Below are positions 1 through 12,500 of a stretch of DNA of 64,000 bases, in pieces. The stretch spans positions 3,498,237-3,562,236 of the forward strand of contig BTPP01000005.1 of assembly GCA_037102815.1 (NCBI GenBank), given 5' to 3'. A program made the translations under genes and the position numbers. The stretch is from Neurospora intermedia (lineage: Eukaryota; Ascomycota; Sordariomycetes; Sordariales; Sordariaceae). The stretch's first letter is position 1. Each line of letters begins with the position of its first letter. The notes under the pieces were generated by a model. The model did not search any database. It saw nothing but the letters and a program-made list of their open reading frames with translations, and was not told the DNA's origin.

Positions 1-757
1 TTACAGGCGCACGAGTGTGAATAGCTTCGTTATTAATAAAATTAATTAATTCTAACTATTTATTAGGCTCGCTAGCGACTCGACAGCTAGCTAGATAATG
101 GGGGTGTAAAGAGGGTCTGGCGTTTGGCGGTGGATATAAGGGTCTGGCGTTTGGCGGTGGGAAAGAGCGATTGGTCCTCCTTTGGCCTCGTCGAGGATGT
201 GAGGAATTGATCAAATATATAAGGTACCCTAGAAAAGCGAACTTGACCCCCTTTCTATAAACCATCTTCATGGCCATCATCAAGCCGTCCGTTTCGTTTG
301 TATATCAGGCGCCGTCAAATTATCGCCTATATTATGAGCCGCGCAAGAGCCGCACGAAAGCCGCGAGGGTATGGCAAACATGGGCGTGGGGGGTACAGGT
401 CCCGAATCCGACAAAGGCCGACGTCACTCCACCCGCGACACACACACACACGGTAGGTGTGAGGTTACGCAGCATAAAACAACACAAAGCGGTTATGAAC
501 CAACAGGCCAATGAAGACGTGCCAAAGCACACTGGAAATTCTAGGAAAGCAGCGGATCACCTAGAATAAAAAAGAACGGATTGAAATTGCCCCCTTCTCT
601 CTTCTTTTCAGCACCATGGCCACCTTCTCCTCTTTCTATCTACTGCATTTCGAATACACCGTCGGATTCCCTACTTCTCTCCCCTCATCAGGCTTCCTAT
701 TCCTTCAGCCATTCCCTCTGCCTTTTATGCGACCATGATCGGCCCCCCTCTGATCCG
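1..757. other. Non-coding left edge
   Basis: No convincing gene. A 21-bp sequence (starting gggtctggcg) occurs twice, at 113-133 and 140-160, with a 27-bp period. The stretch from about 580 to 757 is pyrimidine-rich and would be the 3' flank of the minus-strand gene that ends at 758. Open frames here are short and of mixed composition. Confidence 0.5.
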
Positions 758-1705
758 TTAGACAACAACATACCCACCTTCATCTTCCGTCTTCGCCTTT
801 CCATCTCCCCCATAAACCGACTCCACCAGCAACACCGACGCTACATAGTTTCTCAAAAATAGAACCACAGGCTTAGCCGCTTGTCTCGTCGGTTTCTCCT
901 GCAGCCGAAGAACTTCCGCCGCCCCCAGGAACAGCATGAGACTAGTCACCAACCAGTCCTCAAGCGATTCACACTCTTCTATATCCTCCCCCAACGCTTT
1001 CATGAGAGCCCTCAGCCCCTTGCGTTGTTGCTTACTCCCCACCTTGTCTTTCCGCAAGTAACTTACAAATCCATCGGCCAAACCAGCGAGCGCACACGGC
1101 TCTTGGAAATCAGACCCTGTAAAAGTCCGCTCCTGTACACCGAGACCCAGGTACTTGACCCACGAACGGGACCGCTTGGGTTCTTTCATCAGGCGGTCGC
1201 TGAGTTCGTGCGCATCTTGTAGCGCATCCATTTCCCATTGTTTATCTGCCTCGTCCTCGTTCTCGGCAACATCTGTAGATGTACCTGCCGCGGCGCTGTT
1301 GTCGTCGCTATCACTGGAGTCGGAGTCTTGGGTGGAGGTCCAGTGGGAGATCATAATCACGGTGAGCGCATTGGCGAGGTGCCCTAGCCATCGCTTGTGA
1401 CGGTGTTCCCATTCTGACTTTTCTTCAGAGGTGAGATCTTCTTGTTGGGGATCACAATCGTGTCTGACGATGTCTAATAGACGGATGCGGCTGGAAATAT
1501 CGAGTGATGGAGGAATTGCGGCCTCCCCCTGGTCGGCTTTGGTGTTATTGTTGCCTTCCTGTTTCTCGAATAGTTTGCGGAACGATGGAAGGAGCGGTTC
1601 TGCGCCATCCTCGAGGAGGCAGGTGCGGTCTTCCTCGCTAATTTTTAGGCTCAGCGAGATAGGGATGGACTTTTTGGGTTGATTGGGGAGTGCGGAAGTA
1701 GACAT
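758..1705 (-). CDS. Hypothetical protein, 315 aa, single exon
   Basis: An uninterrupted frame from an ATG at 1703-1705 gives a 315-aa protein that I do not recognise. It has no signal peptide and no clear transmembrane helix. An acidic Ser/Asp/Glu-rich stretch lies near residues 125-155 (DSDSSDSDDNS), followed by a more ordered, charged C-terminal half with helices around GLRALMKALGED and a hydrophobic patch WLVTSLMLFLGAAEVL. Such an acidic linker between two helical parts is common in soluble nuclear or cytosolic fungal proteins, but no function follows from it. A TATATAA-like box at about 1791-1798 lies 86-93 bp upstream of the start on the minus strand. The coding call rests on length, balanced composition and an ATG start at the beginning of the open frame. 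Confidence 0.75.
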   Translation of the reverse strand: MSTSALPNQPKKSIPISLSLKISEEDRTCLLEDGAEPLLPSFRKLFEKQEGNNNTKADQGEAAIPPSLDISSRIRLLDIVRHDCDPQQEDLTSEEKSEWEHRHKRWLGHLANALTVIMISHWTSTQDSDSSDSDDNSAAAGTSTDVAENEDEADKQWEMDALQDAHELSDRLMKEPKRSRSWVKYLGLGVQERTFTGSDFQEPCALAGLADGFVSYLRKDKVGSKQQRKGLRALMKALGEDIEECESLEDWLVTSLMLFLGAAEVLRLQEKPTRQAAKPVVLFLRNYVASVLLVESVYGGDGKAKTEDEGGYVVV

Positions 1706-1788
1706 TTTGCTCGTGTTACGGTCAATGCTCGATGCGCGATGCTTGATGCTCGGAAATTAATCTTCAGTTGGGAAAGGCGAGCGTGTTT

Positions 1789-1800
1789 CTTATATAAAGT
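1789..1800 (-). promoter_or_regulatory. Putative TATA box of the 315-aa protein gene
   Basis: On the minus strand the sequence reads ACTTTATATAAG, about 90 bp before the ATG at 1705. Position and sequence fit a TATA element; there is no transcript evidence. Confidence 0.3.
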
Positions 1801-3105
1801 TGCTGCTTTCGAGTCATTGTGGACCTCGTGGCTCATGTAGTGGGAGCTGGGTGTTCATTAATCAGATCATTGCAAGTGGAAACTATCAAGTTCACTAACA
1901 TCTGTCTGGATGGCAGTCATTTGGAGAAATAAGGTATCGAGTTAGTAATCGCAAGCGGCTGTGCTAATTCGCATTGCATTCTGCAAGTTAAGACAGCAGA
2001 AAAGCTCAACGGAGTGTCTCGACAAGCGAGCCAGTGACGCACTCGAATCATCCATCCTATTTCCTACACGGAAAGCATCCCCAAATTGGTCATGTTTGGC
2101 ACTCCAAGGTATGTCTTGATCCTTCGAAATACGCCGTTGGTTTCGATCATCGTTGAACTGGGAGGTGACTACCGGGAATGTGGTGCACAGGTATAGTTAA
2201 GCCCTCCGTAGGATGGTGAGGACACGTAAGTGCATTATGAGCCTTTTCCCGAAACCATCTGGTGAACGTGATCTTGCCTGTTGATATCAGCATCTGTACT
2301 GGAAGAGAAGGCAAGGGGGCTGTTCGATCTTAAACAGCGCCGGCCACGCAGATTGAGTGCAGTAAAGCAACTAACTCCATCACTGAAGCCACTCGTTTCA
2401 CATTTCATGATGCGCTTTTTCTCGGGTGAAAATCTGGCCCAATCGCTTTGTGGTTCACTCCATATGTTTACCGGTCGGGACTCATACCCACCGAGGAACT
2501 TAGGTAGAAGGCACGCTGCCCCAACGAGCCGACTACCATCTGTGACAAACTGGATATCACTAACCACCTGTGTTGACATTGACAGCCGTCCTCGTGCCGT
2601 GCCAACATTGATTCATGTTCCCGTTTGTTTCTTTGAGCTCCATCTCATCGTTGACATCAGCGATGGCTTCGACCAAGGCCAGGAGAAGGCAGTGATGCAG
2701 CCTAGATCTAGAGATGACAAGTGCCGGTCAAAGACTTCCAAGGGCAATCAATCACACCAACACTAATTCAACCGATATCACCTCAACATGTACCTTACGT
2801 TGGTGATCTCTTTCATAATCAGTGCCGAATACAGACACTCAAAAGAAGCACAGTTTGTGTGTCAATTATGCTTCATGAGCCTCGAACATCACCACACCTC
2901 TGTGAAGAGACATCTTCTAGAGGTATAAAGATGCCTCCCCAGTCTTCATCTCCTGCCATACTCTACAGAACATCCTATCTTCGCCATCGACTTGGCAGGG
3001 CCATAACAGCAACTCAATTGACCATCACAAGCCCTTTTAACTTCGAGCCCTTCATTCTCAGCAAGTAAACCCTCACAAAGATCAGCCCACCAGTATCAGC
3101 ACAAG
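1801..3105. other. Intergenic, divergent promoters
   Basis: Lies between the minus-strand gene ending upstream at 1705 and the plus-strand gene starting at 3106. A GTATAAAG motif at 2923-2930 sits about 175 bp before the ATG at 3106 and could be its TATA element. Frames at 2235-2766 on both strands are overlapping, compositionally mixed and not supported as genes. Confidence 0.4.
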
Positions 3106-3371
3106 ATGGATAGCCGCGCAGACTATGTACTAGACAGTTTCTCAAGCCTCCAGTCAATTATGGCAATGTGTGGATGGAATCAACGGAACGAGGAAGCGGC
3201 TCTTTTTAAGGAACTCAAAGAGCAAGAGAAGAAACTCCAAGACCTGTTTAAGAAGCTCGTCGGCACTCAATCCGTAGAGATCAAGGCTGAGTGGGATGAA
3301 TTGATTAAATATATCGACGAAGGTACTTACTTATGTATTCTCTCTTCCCCATCGTCCTCGATTGTTTCTTT

Positions 3372-3425
<54 letters not shown>

Positions 3426-3603
3426 GAACAACCAACGTTTTGACCCCCCACTAGCAACTAAGCCAGCCAACATGCCAACCGACGACAAGGACACGTTTCT
3501 CAAGAATGTCCAGACCCTCAGTGATTACATCACCCCAAAGATACAAGCTCTTGAGAGTGCCATTACGGAATCTCAGACGACCAGGGTGGCTCCCGCAGCC
3601 TAG
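3106..3603 (+). CDS. Small helical protein, 121 aa, two exons; intron contains a 51-T run
   Basis: Exons 3106-3322 and 3455-3603. The intron (3323-3454, 132 nt) starts GTACTT and ends ACTAG. Its length is a multiple of three and it has no stop, so the unspliced frame also stays open and would put about 15 Phe into the protein; splicing removes them. The spliced protein is 121 aa, starts MDSRADYVLDSF, and has a charged helix (KELKEQEKKLQDLFKKL, about residues 40-56) likely to form a coiled coil and a second helical part (FLKNVQTLSDYITPKIQALESAI). No signal peptide or known domain was recognised. The ATG at 3106 is chosen because it begins the open frame just after a pyrimidine/A-rich leader (cagcacaagatgg). 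Confidence 0.7.
3374..3424 (+). repeat. 51-nt poly-T homopolymer inside an intron
   Basis: An unbroken T run lies between donor and acceptor of the 132-nt intron of the 121-aa protein gene and makes up more than a third of it. It may act as an extended polypyrimidine tract. Its exact length is uncertain because such runs are prone to slippage and to sequencing error. Confidence 0.9.
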
Positions 3604-4469
3604 GTAGATTAAAGGGATGCGTATCTACCTACGCAACACAAGGCTCGGATTCAGTTGTTGTGCGCGGCAGGACCACTCAGATGGACCTCAGGTAGCTGGA
3701 CTACCTTAGATACCTAGTTTAGGTAGAGATAGATAGATTTGGTTTGACATTAAGCTCCGGACCTGTCAACCGCAGTTTAGCGAATTTGAGATCTTTTACC
3801 CGTCATAATGCTGTTTTGAACTGTATGATCAGCAAGTGATTAAATACCCAGCTAGCGTGCCTGACACTGAGTTCGAGCGAGCAACGAACAGTCTTGGAAC
3901 ACCTTGAAAGTTCGTAAACTACGTTGTAGGACGCGACATAGTTTCCTCTCTTCATCAATCTTTTTCCTGAGTAAGAAGTATCCGTACGAGGCAATGAAAG
4001 GCCAATCATTTGATCTACGAGAACTCAGGAAGTGTATAGGTGGTGGTGGAAATTTACCGGCCAGTGTCTGCCAGCTTGGTGGAAAAAAGGGCGCTTAGAT
4101 TCGGGGTAAGCACGGTGGATTTTTCCACACGATTTCCTCCAGCCATACAAATCTGGCAGACACCTATTCAGCCAATGGACCCACCGCAAAGCGACCCAAC
4201 ACAATGGTCTTACGACATCTCACAAAGAAGCAAGCCAGTAGGGCGGGATCAGTTTTTGTGTTCATAAAAATTCATTGCTCTCATATGGGATATCATAGAT
4301 GTCAAGTAGTACAACCCTAGGCCCCAGGTTTTGTCCCCCTTTCCCTAGACACCAGGTAAAAAATAACACCGGACCCGGCTCCTGTCGCTGACCATCCTTC
4401 CTGTAATTATGGTATTTTTGCTGTTTTACTGTATTTATGTGATCGTGAAGTCGGCTACACTTGGATTGC
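3604..4469. other. Convergent intergenic stretch
   Basis: The 3' flanks of the 121-aa gene (plus) and the aldehyde dehydrogenase (minus). It has several TAGGTA/TACCTA motifs at 3600-3740 (for example gtatctacctacgc and tttaggtagagatagatag). No gene is seen. Confidence 0.4.
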
Positions 4470-6098
4470 CTAGTTGAGCTTGATAGCAACAGACTTGCAC
4501 TGGGTGTAGTTGGCCAAAGCAGCCTCGCCGAGTTCGCGACCGATACCGGACTCCTTGTAACCACCGAAGGGAAGCTGGTGGTGAAGAGCGTTGTCTGTTG
4601 GGACACATTTCGGTTAGCACGATGCAACGTTACTCCATCCGGTACAAAGCAGGTATACTTACAGGTGTTGACCCAGACGGTACCAGCCCTAAGGTGGTTG
4701 CTGACGCGGATGGCAGTGTTGAGGTCCTTGGTGTGGACGGCAGCAGCAAGGCCGTAGTTGGAGTCGTTGCCGAGCTTGATAACCTCCTCCTCGGTGGAGA
4801 ACTTGGCGACGGCGCAGACGGGCCCGAAGATCTCCTCCTTCATGATCTTCATGTCGTGACGGACGTTGGTGAAGATGGTGGGCTGGATGAAGTAGCCCTT
4901 GTCACCGTGGCGCTCACCACCAGTCTCGACAGTAGCACCCTCCTCCTTACCGGCCTTGATGTACCCCATGATGCGGTCATATTGGAGCTGGCTGACCTGG
5001 GGGCCCTGGAAGGTCTCGTCGTGGAAGGGGTCGCCGACCTTGTTCTGCTGGGCGCGCTGCTTGAAGGCCGCCACAAACTTGTCATAGATACCCTCCTGGA
5101 CGTATACACGAGAACCAGCGCAGCAGGTCTGGCCGTGGTTAAAGTAGATACCGAAGTTGACCCAGTCAATGGCCTGGTCGATATCGGCGTCGTTGAAGAT
5201 AATGTTGGGGGACTTGCCACCAAGCTCGAGGGTGACCTTCTTCAGGTTGGACTCGGCGGCAGCCTTCATGATTTGGCGGCCGACCAGGGTAGAGCCGGTG
5301 AAGGCAACCTTGTCAATGTCCATGTGGGAGGCGATGGCGGCACCAGCAATTCTGCCGAAACCGGAGATGATGTTGAGAACGCCAGGAGGGAAACCGGCCT
5401 CCTTGACGAACTGAGCAAAGACGAGAGCAGAGAGAGGAGTCTGTTCAGCGGTCTTCATGACGATAGTGTTACCGGTAGCCAGGGCAGGGCCGACCTTCCA
5501 GGCAAGCATGAGGAGAGGGAAGTTCCAGGGGATGATCTGACCGCAAACACCGAGAGGCTCTTGCCTGGTGTAGTGGAAGGAGTCGGGGGAGATATCAATG
5601 GTCTTGCCCTCGATCTTGTCAGCCCAACCGCCGTAGTAGCGGATAGTGCCGACGACGGCGCCAACATCGCCACGGGCCATGGTGATGGACTTGCCATTGT
5701 CGAGAGACTCGACAGCGGCAAGGAGGTCGAGGTTCTTCTCGAGCAGGTCGGCGAGCTTGAGGAGGTAGATGCCACGCTGCTGGGGAGTGACGTCGCGCCA
5801 GACACCCTCGAAAGCCTTGCGGGCAGCGGCGACAGCGATATCGACATCCTTCTCGGTGGCCTCGTGGATGGAGCAGATGACCTCCTCGGTAGCGGGGTTG
5901 ATGACCTCGAAGGTCTTCTTGTCGACACCCTCGACGAACTCGTTGTTGATGAACCTGGTAGCGTATTGTGGTTAGCCCTCGTGCTTGGGGAGCAACTTGG
6001 GGGAGGAGAGAGCTGTGGATGGGAACTTACAAGCCGGTGGGCTGCTTGTAGGTGCCGGTAATCGGCGTCTTGAGCTCAACAAAGACGTTGGAAGACAT
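4470..6098 (-). CDS. aldA: Aldehyde dehydrogenase (NAD(P)+-dependent, aldA type), 494 aa, three exons
   Basis: Exons on the minus strand are 6098-6031, 5954-4663 and 4594-4470; introns of 76 and 68 nt have GTAAGT donors. The phases join exactly to a 494-aa protein, the usual length of fungal cytosolic/mitochondrial ALDH. It oxidises aldehydes such as acetaldehyde to the acid, feeding ethanol-derived acetate into acetyl-CoA. Visible signatures: PWNFPLLM of the Rossmann fold, FTGSTLVG coenzyme loop, LELGGKSPN with general-base Glu near residue 266, [12 protein letters not shown] with nucleophile Cys near residue 300, EEIFGPV, and a C-terminal [15 protein letters not shown] motif. The start [12 protein letters not shown] has the short N-terminus of the cytosolic A. 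nidulans AldA group. The symbol is by family resemblance; a paralogue of the same family is possible. Confidence 0.95.
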
Positions 6099-6139
6099 TG
6101 TGACAGAAGCTAATGGAGAAGTGGGGTACGGTGATGGGG

Positions 6140-6150
6140 GGGTATATAAG
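6140..6150 (-). promoter_or_regulatory. Putative TATA box of the aldehyde dehydrogenase gene
   Basis: CTTATATACC on the minus strand lies 45 bp before the ATG at 6098, between a C-rich stretch and a short purine/pyrimidine leader. The spacing would give a very short 5' leader. Inferred from sequence only. Confidence 0.35.
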
Positions 6151-9100
6151 AAGAGACAAGAACTGAAGAGAGAAGAGAGCAAGGCTGGAATAGAACACAA
6201 ACTCGAAACTCTGGGAGAGTGTTCCGGTTAAATACTTGATGAAGGAGAAGAAATAGTTGACGACTTGGAGATAGGAGGGACAGAAAAGCACGACGAGGTG
6301 GTGGGAGGGAGAGGTTCAAGTAGTCGGCGCATGTGCAGTAGATTTGGAGACTAGTCGAGTCTGGGCACTCGAGTACATACCCCTACAGTACCTGCTTACC
6401 GTCTTTGTTCCTCTTTGCGCCCGAGGTGGATCGTGATAATGCGGGCGGTAGGTACACTAGGTCGGGTCCCCCTGGAGGATGACCGCAACACGGAGCGGGG
6501 TCAATGATGCCGGGCGACGTTAGCGTGGGCGGCTGACGGTTGAAACCAGTCTGAAAAGGTCTTGGGTGTGGGTGTGGCCAAGTGCCACCCACCTCCCGTC
6601 TCGTCCTTGGCACCCAAGACGGGATCGATACGAAACCAACACTGCGGATCTCGAGTCGTTCATCAAGCTCGATCAGATCCTTATCTTGATGTTCAGTTGA
6701 ACCTAAGTACCTACCTACATAGTACAAAAGACAACAGGACACACCACATATGGTTACCGTAAAGAGGTACAGTACGTCTTATTTTCTGGAAACGGATAAC
6801 TTGTCCAGCGACACGGAAAGAGAGAGACCGACGGGAGGCTGAGAGGTTGCATGTCCATTCATGATTGCCCTATTGTGATGGGATTACCAAGCAGCAAGGG
6901 TAGTCGGATCGGCGTTCAATCATGGCCACGTCGGGGCTGTCATCGTTGCCGTCGTCGCTATGGGGTCCCCACAGTCTCCATACTCTTTCCCCGCGTGCCT
7001 CCCCCGCATTCCCCTTGTCAGTGCGGAAAAGGGGGCCCGCCAGTAAGCGCAAAGTCCGCTTCCAGGATCTTCCTGCGCGTGGCCAATCGTTGTTTGAGAG
7101 TGAAGCCGGGCTGGAGCACAGCCAATCACACGTGACGTCTCAACCCTTTCCTTGGCTGATGATCAATAGGGCCGACAGCCTCTTCTCGACCGTCCCTCCA
7201 GGTGTAGAGTATCAATCGGATGAAGGGGCTCATCCACATTGGACAGTTTCCCCAAGCTTCTCCAAAAGAAAGAAAACAGAAGAAACGAAAAATGAGGCGC
7301 AAGTGACCAGCAGTGGGCGACTACAACAACAGCGCCATTGGGATGTCATAGGTGATGCAGTGCTTACCCCGCAGATTTCTCCAGACAGGACCGGATCTCG
7401 CTGCCCCAAAGTCCACCCCCTGTTCCACCCGTTCGCCCATCCCCCATCCATCCTCGTGTTCCAGCCACCACCATCTCCAAAGGCCTTTTTTTTTTCTCGT
7501 TTCTTGAACCAGTCCGACAATGCTTTTCAGAGGAATATGAAGAATATCCAGGTTGTAAGAGTGTCGACCTCAAGTGTTTTTCTGACTTTCGCCAAAAATT
7601 GAACCAGGAGCCTGTACATACACTAGTAGTTGGAGTTCCTGAAACCGGAACAGGTTCCGTCTAGAGTTCAATTTTCGGGGTAATGTTCTGCGAAGCGCCT
7701 GGGGTGGAGTTGTTGACCATGTGCGATGCCGCTGTGGACTCTTTTTCGTCTTGAACCCCAACCCCGGACTTTTGAAAGGACAACATCAACAACACCAACC
7801 GCACCCAGCGACAACCAAGCCCAGGGGCATGCCAGCTGATGTTCGTTCAAATGCTACCTTGGCGGCCATGTGTAGTGTACATACATCGGATTCGGCGCCC
7901 TTCCCCCACGGACGGACACATATGCAGCCACAAGGCATCAATCACTTCCGGCTCTCCGAGATTCTTCCCTCTCTCCGGAGCATGGGGGGTCTTGGTGCAG
8001 GATGGCGGTGCCAGCGTTAACTAGGTTTGCTTTGTCCAACCTATCACGATCGTATTCGTGCATCTGGACGTTCCCATGACACGAGGCCATCTCCACACCA
8101 TTGAGCCTCCGGGTTCTAGTATGTATAGTGTATAATACGGACCAAGCAGATGGTAAGCAAGCTTATGAGGCGACTTGCCATCGAATAAGATGGATTGGAT
8201 GTCGTTCCAGTACATGGTTGATGGACTTTGGTAGAAAGCAACTCCGAAAATCCAAACAATGTAGGAGGACATCAACGCACAAGTCACCCATCATCACGAA
8301 TGCTCAGAGACGTCCACATTTCCTTTACAACGTGGCTTAGGTCAGAGCAAGCAGACTCCAAGTTCGTGCGCCGCATACTTTTCCAGCACAGAGATCACCA
8401 ATGATGATCCAATACTGTACATACACATTGAACTGCTTTTGGACGTAGGTAGATATAAGTCAGGAATGTCTGCTTACCATTGATGACCGGTCTTACCCGT
8501 CTGCAGGGTGTGCATTGCAGTTCTTTGACAATGGTTCCTACGAAACGGGTGTGTCGGTGTTTTTGAATCAAGCACGAACAATCTTGGTTCTTTGTCATCA
8601 GCTGTGAATCAGGTATAAGAAGTAGGTCGGCACTCACATGTCAAGTGGAACTTCCGCTCACTTTGCTGTTGTTGAACCTTTTTTGACTTTCAGTTGACAA
8701 AGTGCAGCCAAAAGGGCAACCAAGGAAAGCGTGAACCTCAACGGCCACCGGCAGGGGCAGCCGAGCAGCATGCACAATTACGAAGTGGGGCCCAGCGTCT
8801 GGGGCTAGGTTTGTTAGAGTGAATGGGACGAGAGCGCTGACTAACACAAACCTAACAGTATACCAGCTTCCCAGCACGTATAACTGCTAACAGATGTTCA
8901 GTTACCGCTACAACATCCAGCGTAGCACCTAATGTCGGTACTTGGTAAGGAAGGAGCGACTCCTCGCTCGTCTGCTTCACGACCAGCGAGGCAGCTCCTG
9001 TGAAGGGAAGAACTGATCATGGAATTGGGCAGTACGGTGTTTGACTCTGTCAGTCGGATGAGGCCAACGAAACCTTGAATTTCCACAGTTTTTGGCACCC

Positions 9101-9545
9101 GTCCGTTGCGACCAAATGCCATTTTCTAGCAGCCTTCTCCGACCGCCACTCGTCGGTTGATCTCACTGCAATTTTTGACGCGCCTCCCAAAATTTGCTAG
9201 CATTGCCTGGACGTTGTGTATCAACCCGTTGGGGCTAGAAATAAGGGCAAAATTTTTCTCGTACCAGCTCCTCCAATCCATGTCCGAACACCTCAACGGC
9301 CAGCAACCAACGCCGATCCACGACCGACCGACCGTCCGTCTGTCCAATTGATATCCATCCCATACCGTAGCATCTTCACGTGTACCATTTCTCTTGACTG
9401 ACTCGATCCCTTCGCGCGGCCGCTGATTGCTCCGGTCGCCGGCTCAGGAGGCCGCTGCTCCCTTGCGACAAGGGCCCGAGTCTCCTTCAACGAACACCGC
9501 TCCGTTGTCGCGTTCAATGGGTCGTGGTCCTCCCTCTGCTTCACC
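6151..9545. other. 3.4-kb intergenic region between aldehyde dehydrogenase and tbf1
   Basis: A divergent promoter region. An open frame of 226 codons at 6922-7602 (plus) begins with an ATG but is rich in Ser/Pro, lacks any recognisable motif and overlaps other open frames; it is not accepted as a gene. Short minus-strand frames at 8395-9122 are likewise unsupported. The last 400 bp are pyrimidine-rich, as expected for the leader of the downstream gene. Confidence 0.4.
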
Positions 9546-12500
9546 ATGGCCGACCTCAACTTCTCAGCGGCCATCGAGGCCAACCTCCTCGCTGCCCTGA
9601 GCAAGCATACCGAAGAAGCCAAGAGCCCGGCTTCAACTCCGACTCCCGCTCCCGCTCCGGGTCCAGCTCCCGTTCCCACGCCCACACCACCGTCGATACC
9701 GACCCAAGATGCTTCTGCTCCTCCACCCCAGCCAGTGCAGCAACAACCACAACAAGCACAGCAGCCACCACTGAACCACGCCCTACAGTCGTCTCAAGGA
9801 CCCCCGAGCCAGACAGCCCAGCCTCCCCAGCAGCAATTGTCACAAGCTTCCTCCCTCAGCCATGCTCTTCAGCAGGCTCTACAAAGCTCGAATCCCCCGT
9901 CTTATCAGACGCCCTCGATTCACCAGCCTCAACCCTCCTCGACGACCGCTGCACCCATCTCCCAACCACTCGTACAAGTCCCGCCGCCCCAGCCGAGCCC
10001 TCATGCGATTTCCAACGTGCCTCCCCAGGCGTCTCCCGCTTTGACAGAACCTCCAAAACGGTCCCATAGCCCCGATCCCGAAGACTCGAATGGCAAGCGT
10101 CCCAAGCTTGAACACGTTGATGCGATGGATCAGGATATACCGTTTGATATCAAAGCAGCCCTCGCAACTGCGCTTGGCGATTTTGAGAAACAGCACAGCC
10201 AAATAGGCAATGATAGCTCGCTCGAAAACCCATCCGGCCCCAGCTCGGCTCCTCCTCCGGCGCTCGCTGTCTCTCTGTCTGCTACAGCTACACCGATGCC
10301 CGAGAAATGCGGGGATAAACTTATGAAGGCCTCATCTAACTCGACATATATGATCCGTTCAATGAGTCTTCCGGTGCTTGGAAACTTGGCTGTTCAGATT
10401 CTGCTTCGACTATCCCAACAACCCCGAAACGAAACATTGTCACTTCTTTCTGAGACCGACGCCGAGTTTCGAAAACACTATGACTTGTTGACAGAGTCGT
10501 TCAAGTTAGCCAGAAAGGGTTTCTCCGACAGTCCTGTGCTTCTTCCAGACGAACTAGAGATCAATGATTCAGAGGACCGCGAGACGGTTCGGGTTGCGAA
10601 CCTAGCTACGACGGCCATCAGTGTCTTTGGTGCAAACGATGTTGCCTGCAAGGATTTGGACGACTCTTTCTTCTCTATCTTTGTACCGGAAGATGGCGAG
10701 TTTAAAGATACCTTGGCCGACTTGCTTCTTAGCCTCAAGACTCAGGCCTTTCTGGATTCATTGGATGAGCAGGCGACTCCTCAGCAGGTTACAGAACAAC
10801 TCGATAAGTTCTTTCCAGATAACTTCGAAGACTGGCTCAAGCAACGTAACCTCGATGTCGTCACAGACACTGATGCGGACCAACTCGCCGTGAAGATCAA
10901 GGACCGCAGGGAGCTGTTGTCCACACTCGCCAACAGTGAACAGCCCAAAAGTATGCCTGGCCCCATGCCTTTTCAATGCAAGTCATGCTGACGTATAAAA
11001 GAATCTCTAGAGAGCAAGTACCCACCTGATACTTTTCCCGAGACCCTCTGTGCCTTTTTGCAAAGCCACATTGGGGTAGTCGTTGAATATGCCGAAGAAT
11101 ATGGGGTCAAGATCCCAATCAGTGAGGAGCCGATTGTATCGGAGTCGATCGTATCGGGCCCAATTCCAAACGGCAACAGCGTCCAGGACGAGCATGCCGA
11201 CTTGGCCGCCCTCTTGCAGTCCAAGATTGTCGAGAACGGCGAGCTTAAAGACTTCCATGCGGGAAACCTCCACAATGAGGCGTCCGTATCTGCTGATGAC
11301 AATTTCGATCTAAGTAAACTTATCGAGCAATCTCTCCCCGACCATATCAATGGATTGAAAGATGGGCTTCTAGAACAAAACGGGCAGGGTGAATCAAGCG
11401 GGCTTTTTGACACAAAGGATCTGGCATCCCTCATTGCTGAAAAGCTAAACGATAATCTTGGGACACCAGTTGACGGACTCTCAAATGTTCCACAGAACTA
11501 TGAAGATACCATGCGGGAGAATCACGGCCAAGGTAAGGCTGAACACATCATGCTGACGGGACCCCAAGACTAATTTTTGATATGACAGTACATCCTCAGT
11601 ACCATAACATCAACCAGCTACAAACACCGACATACCATCAATATCCCCCAGCATCATCTTCTAATAATGGAATGGGGACAACGGGGGAGACGCTACCTCC
11701 TAACCAATCCTGTCCCACCTCAGTTCTATACGAGAAGGCAAGACAGGCCGCTGTCGCAAAGTCATCGAGCACGACTCGCAGGGAGGGACTGCATTCGACT
11801 CGCAGACCATGGACACCCGACGAGGAAAAGGCTCTCATGATGGGTCTGGACATGGTAAAGGGGCCTCATTGGAGTCAGATTCTGTCACTCTTTGGGGCTC
11901 ATGGGTCCGTTTCGGACATTCTGAAGGATCGCACGCAGGTCCAGCTAAAGGATAAGGCAAGAAACCTCAAGTTGTTCTTTCTCAAGACAAACTCAGAGAT
12001 GCCCTACTATCTACAGAGTGTTACGGGTGAACTCAAGACCAGGGCGCCCGGACAGGCTGCTCGCAAGGAGGCGGAGGAAAAGGCACGCCTGAATGCGGAG
12101 GATGAACAAGCACGGTTAGCAGGCATCATGACATTGGGTGGGCTACATAACAACCACCACCCAGTCGCCGGCAGTCCGATTGCGCCCTCTCCGGCTCGTG
12201 CTCACACCGCAACTCCTGGACCAGGGACTGGTCACTTGAATGGGACGCCTACGCCCACGCCCACGCAAGGACCGACAAACCAGCCTGCGGCTCTTGCTCC
12301 AGTCCCGATCTCACCAATGGTCAAGACTGAGCCCGTGGACCACTCAGCGCATCAGGTCGGCAATCTGCCACAAATTCAGCCGGCCCCAGCTCCTCAGTCT
12401 TTGCAACCGGCGTTGAAGCCTCAATCACAACCTCAGCCTCTACACCAGCAACAATCTCAGGCACATCTACAACAACACCCTCAAGCAAACGCTCAACAAC

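Noticed and set aside
9-17. GCACGAGTG, same 9-mer as in the RNA-unit upstream element
   Set aside because: A 9-mer is expected by chance about once in this much sequence on two strands; the matching TATA position would be outside the window.
4598-6061. 487-codon frame on the plus strand
   Set aside because: Exact antisense of the aldehyde dehydrogenase exons; Gly/Leu/Asp/Val-rich shadow.
6922-7602. 226-codon plus-strand frame between aldehyde dehydrogenase and tbf1
   Set aside because: Ser/Pro-rich, no motif, overlaps several other open frames; likely chance in GC-balanced intergenic DNA.
9169-9184. CAATTTTTGAC resembling the U4 snRNA Sm region
   Set aside because: No U4 5' stem or U6-pairing sequence around it; lies in the tbf1 upstream region.
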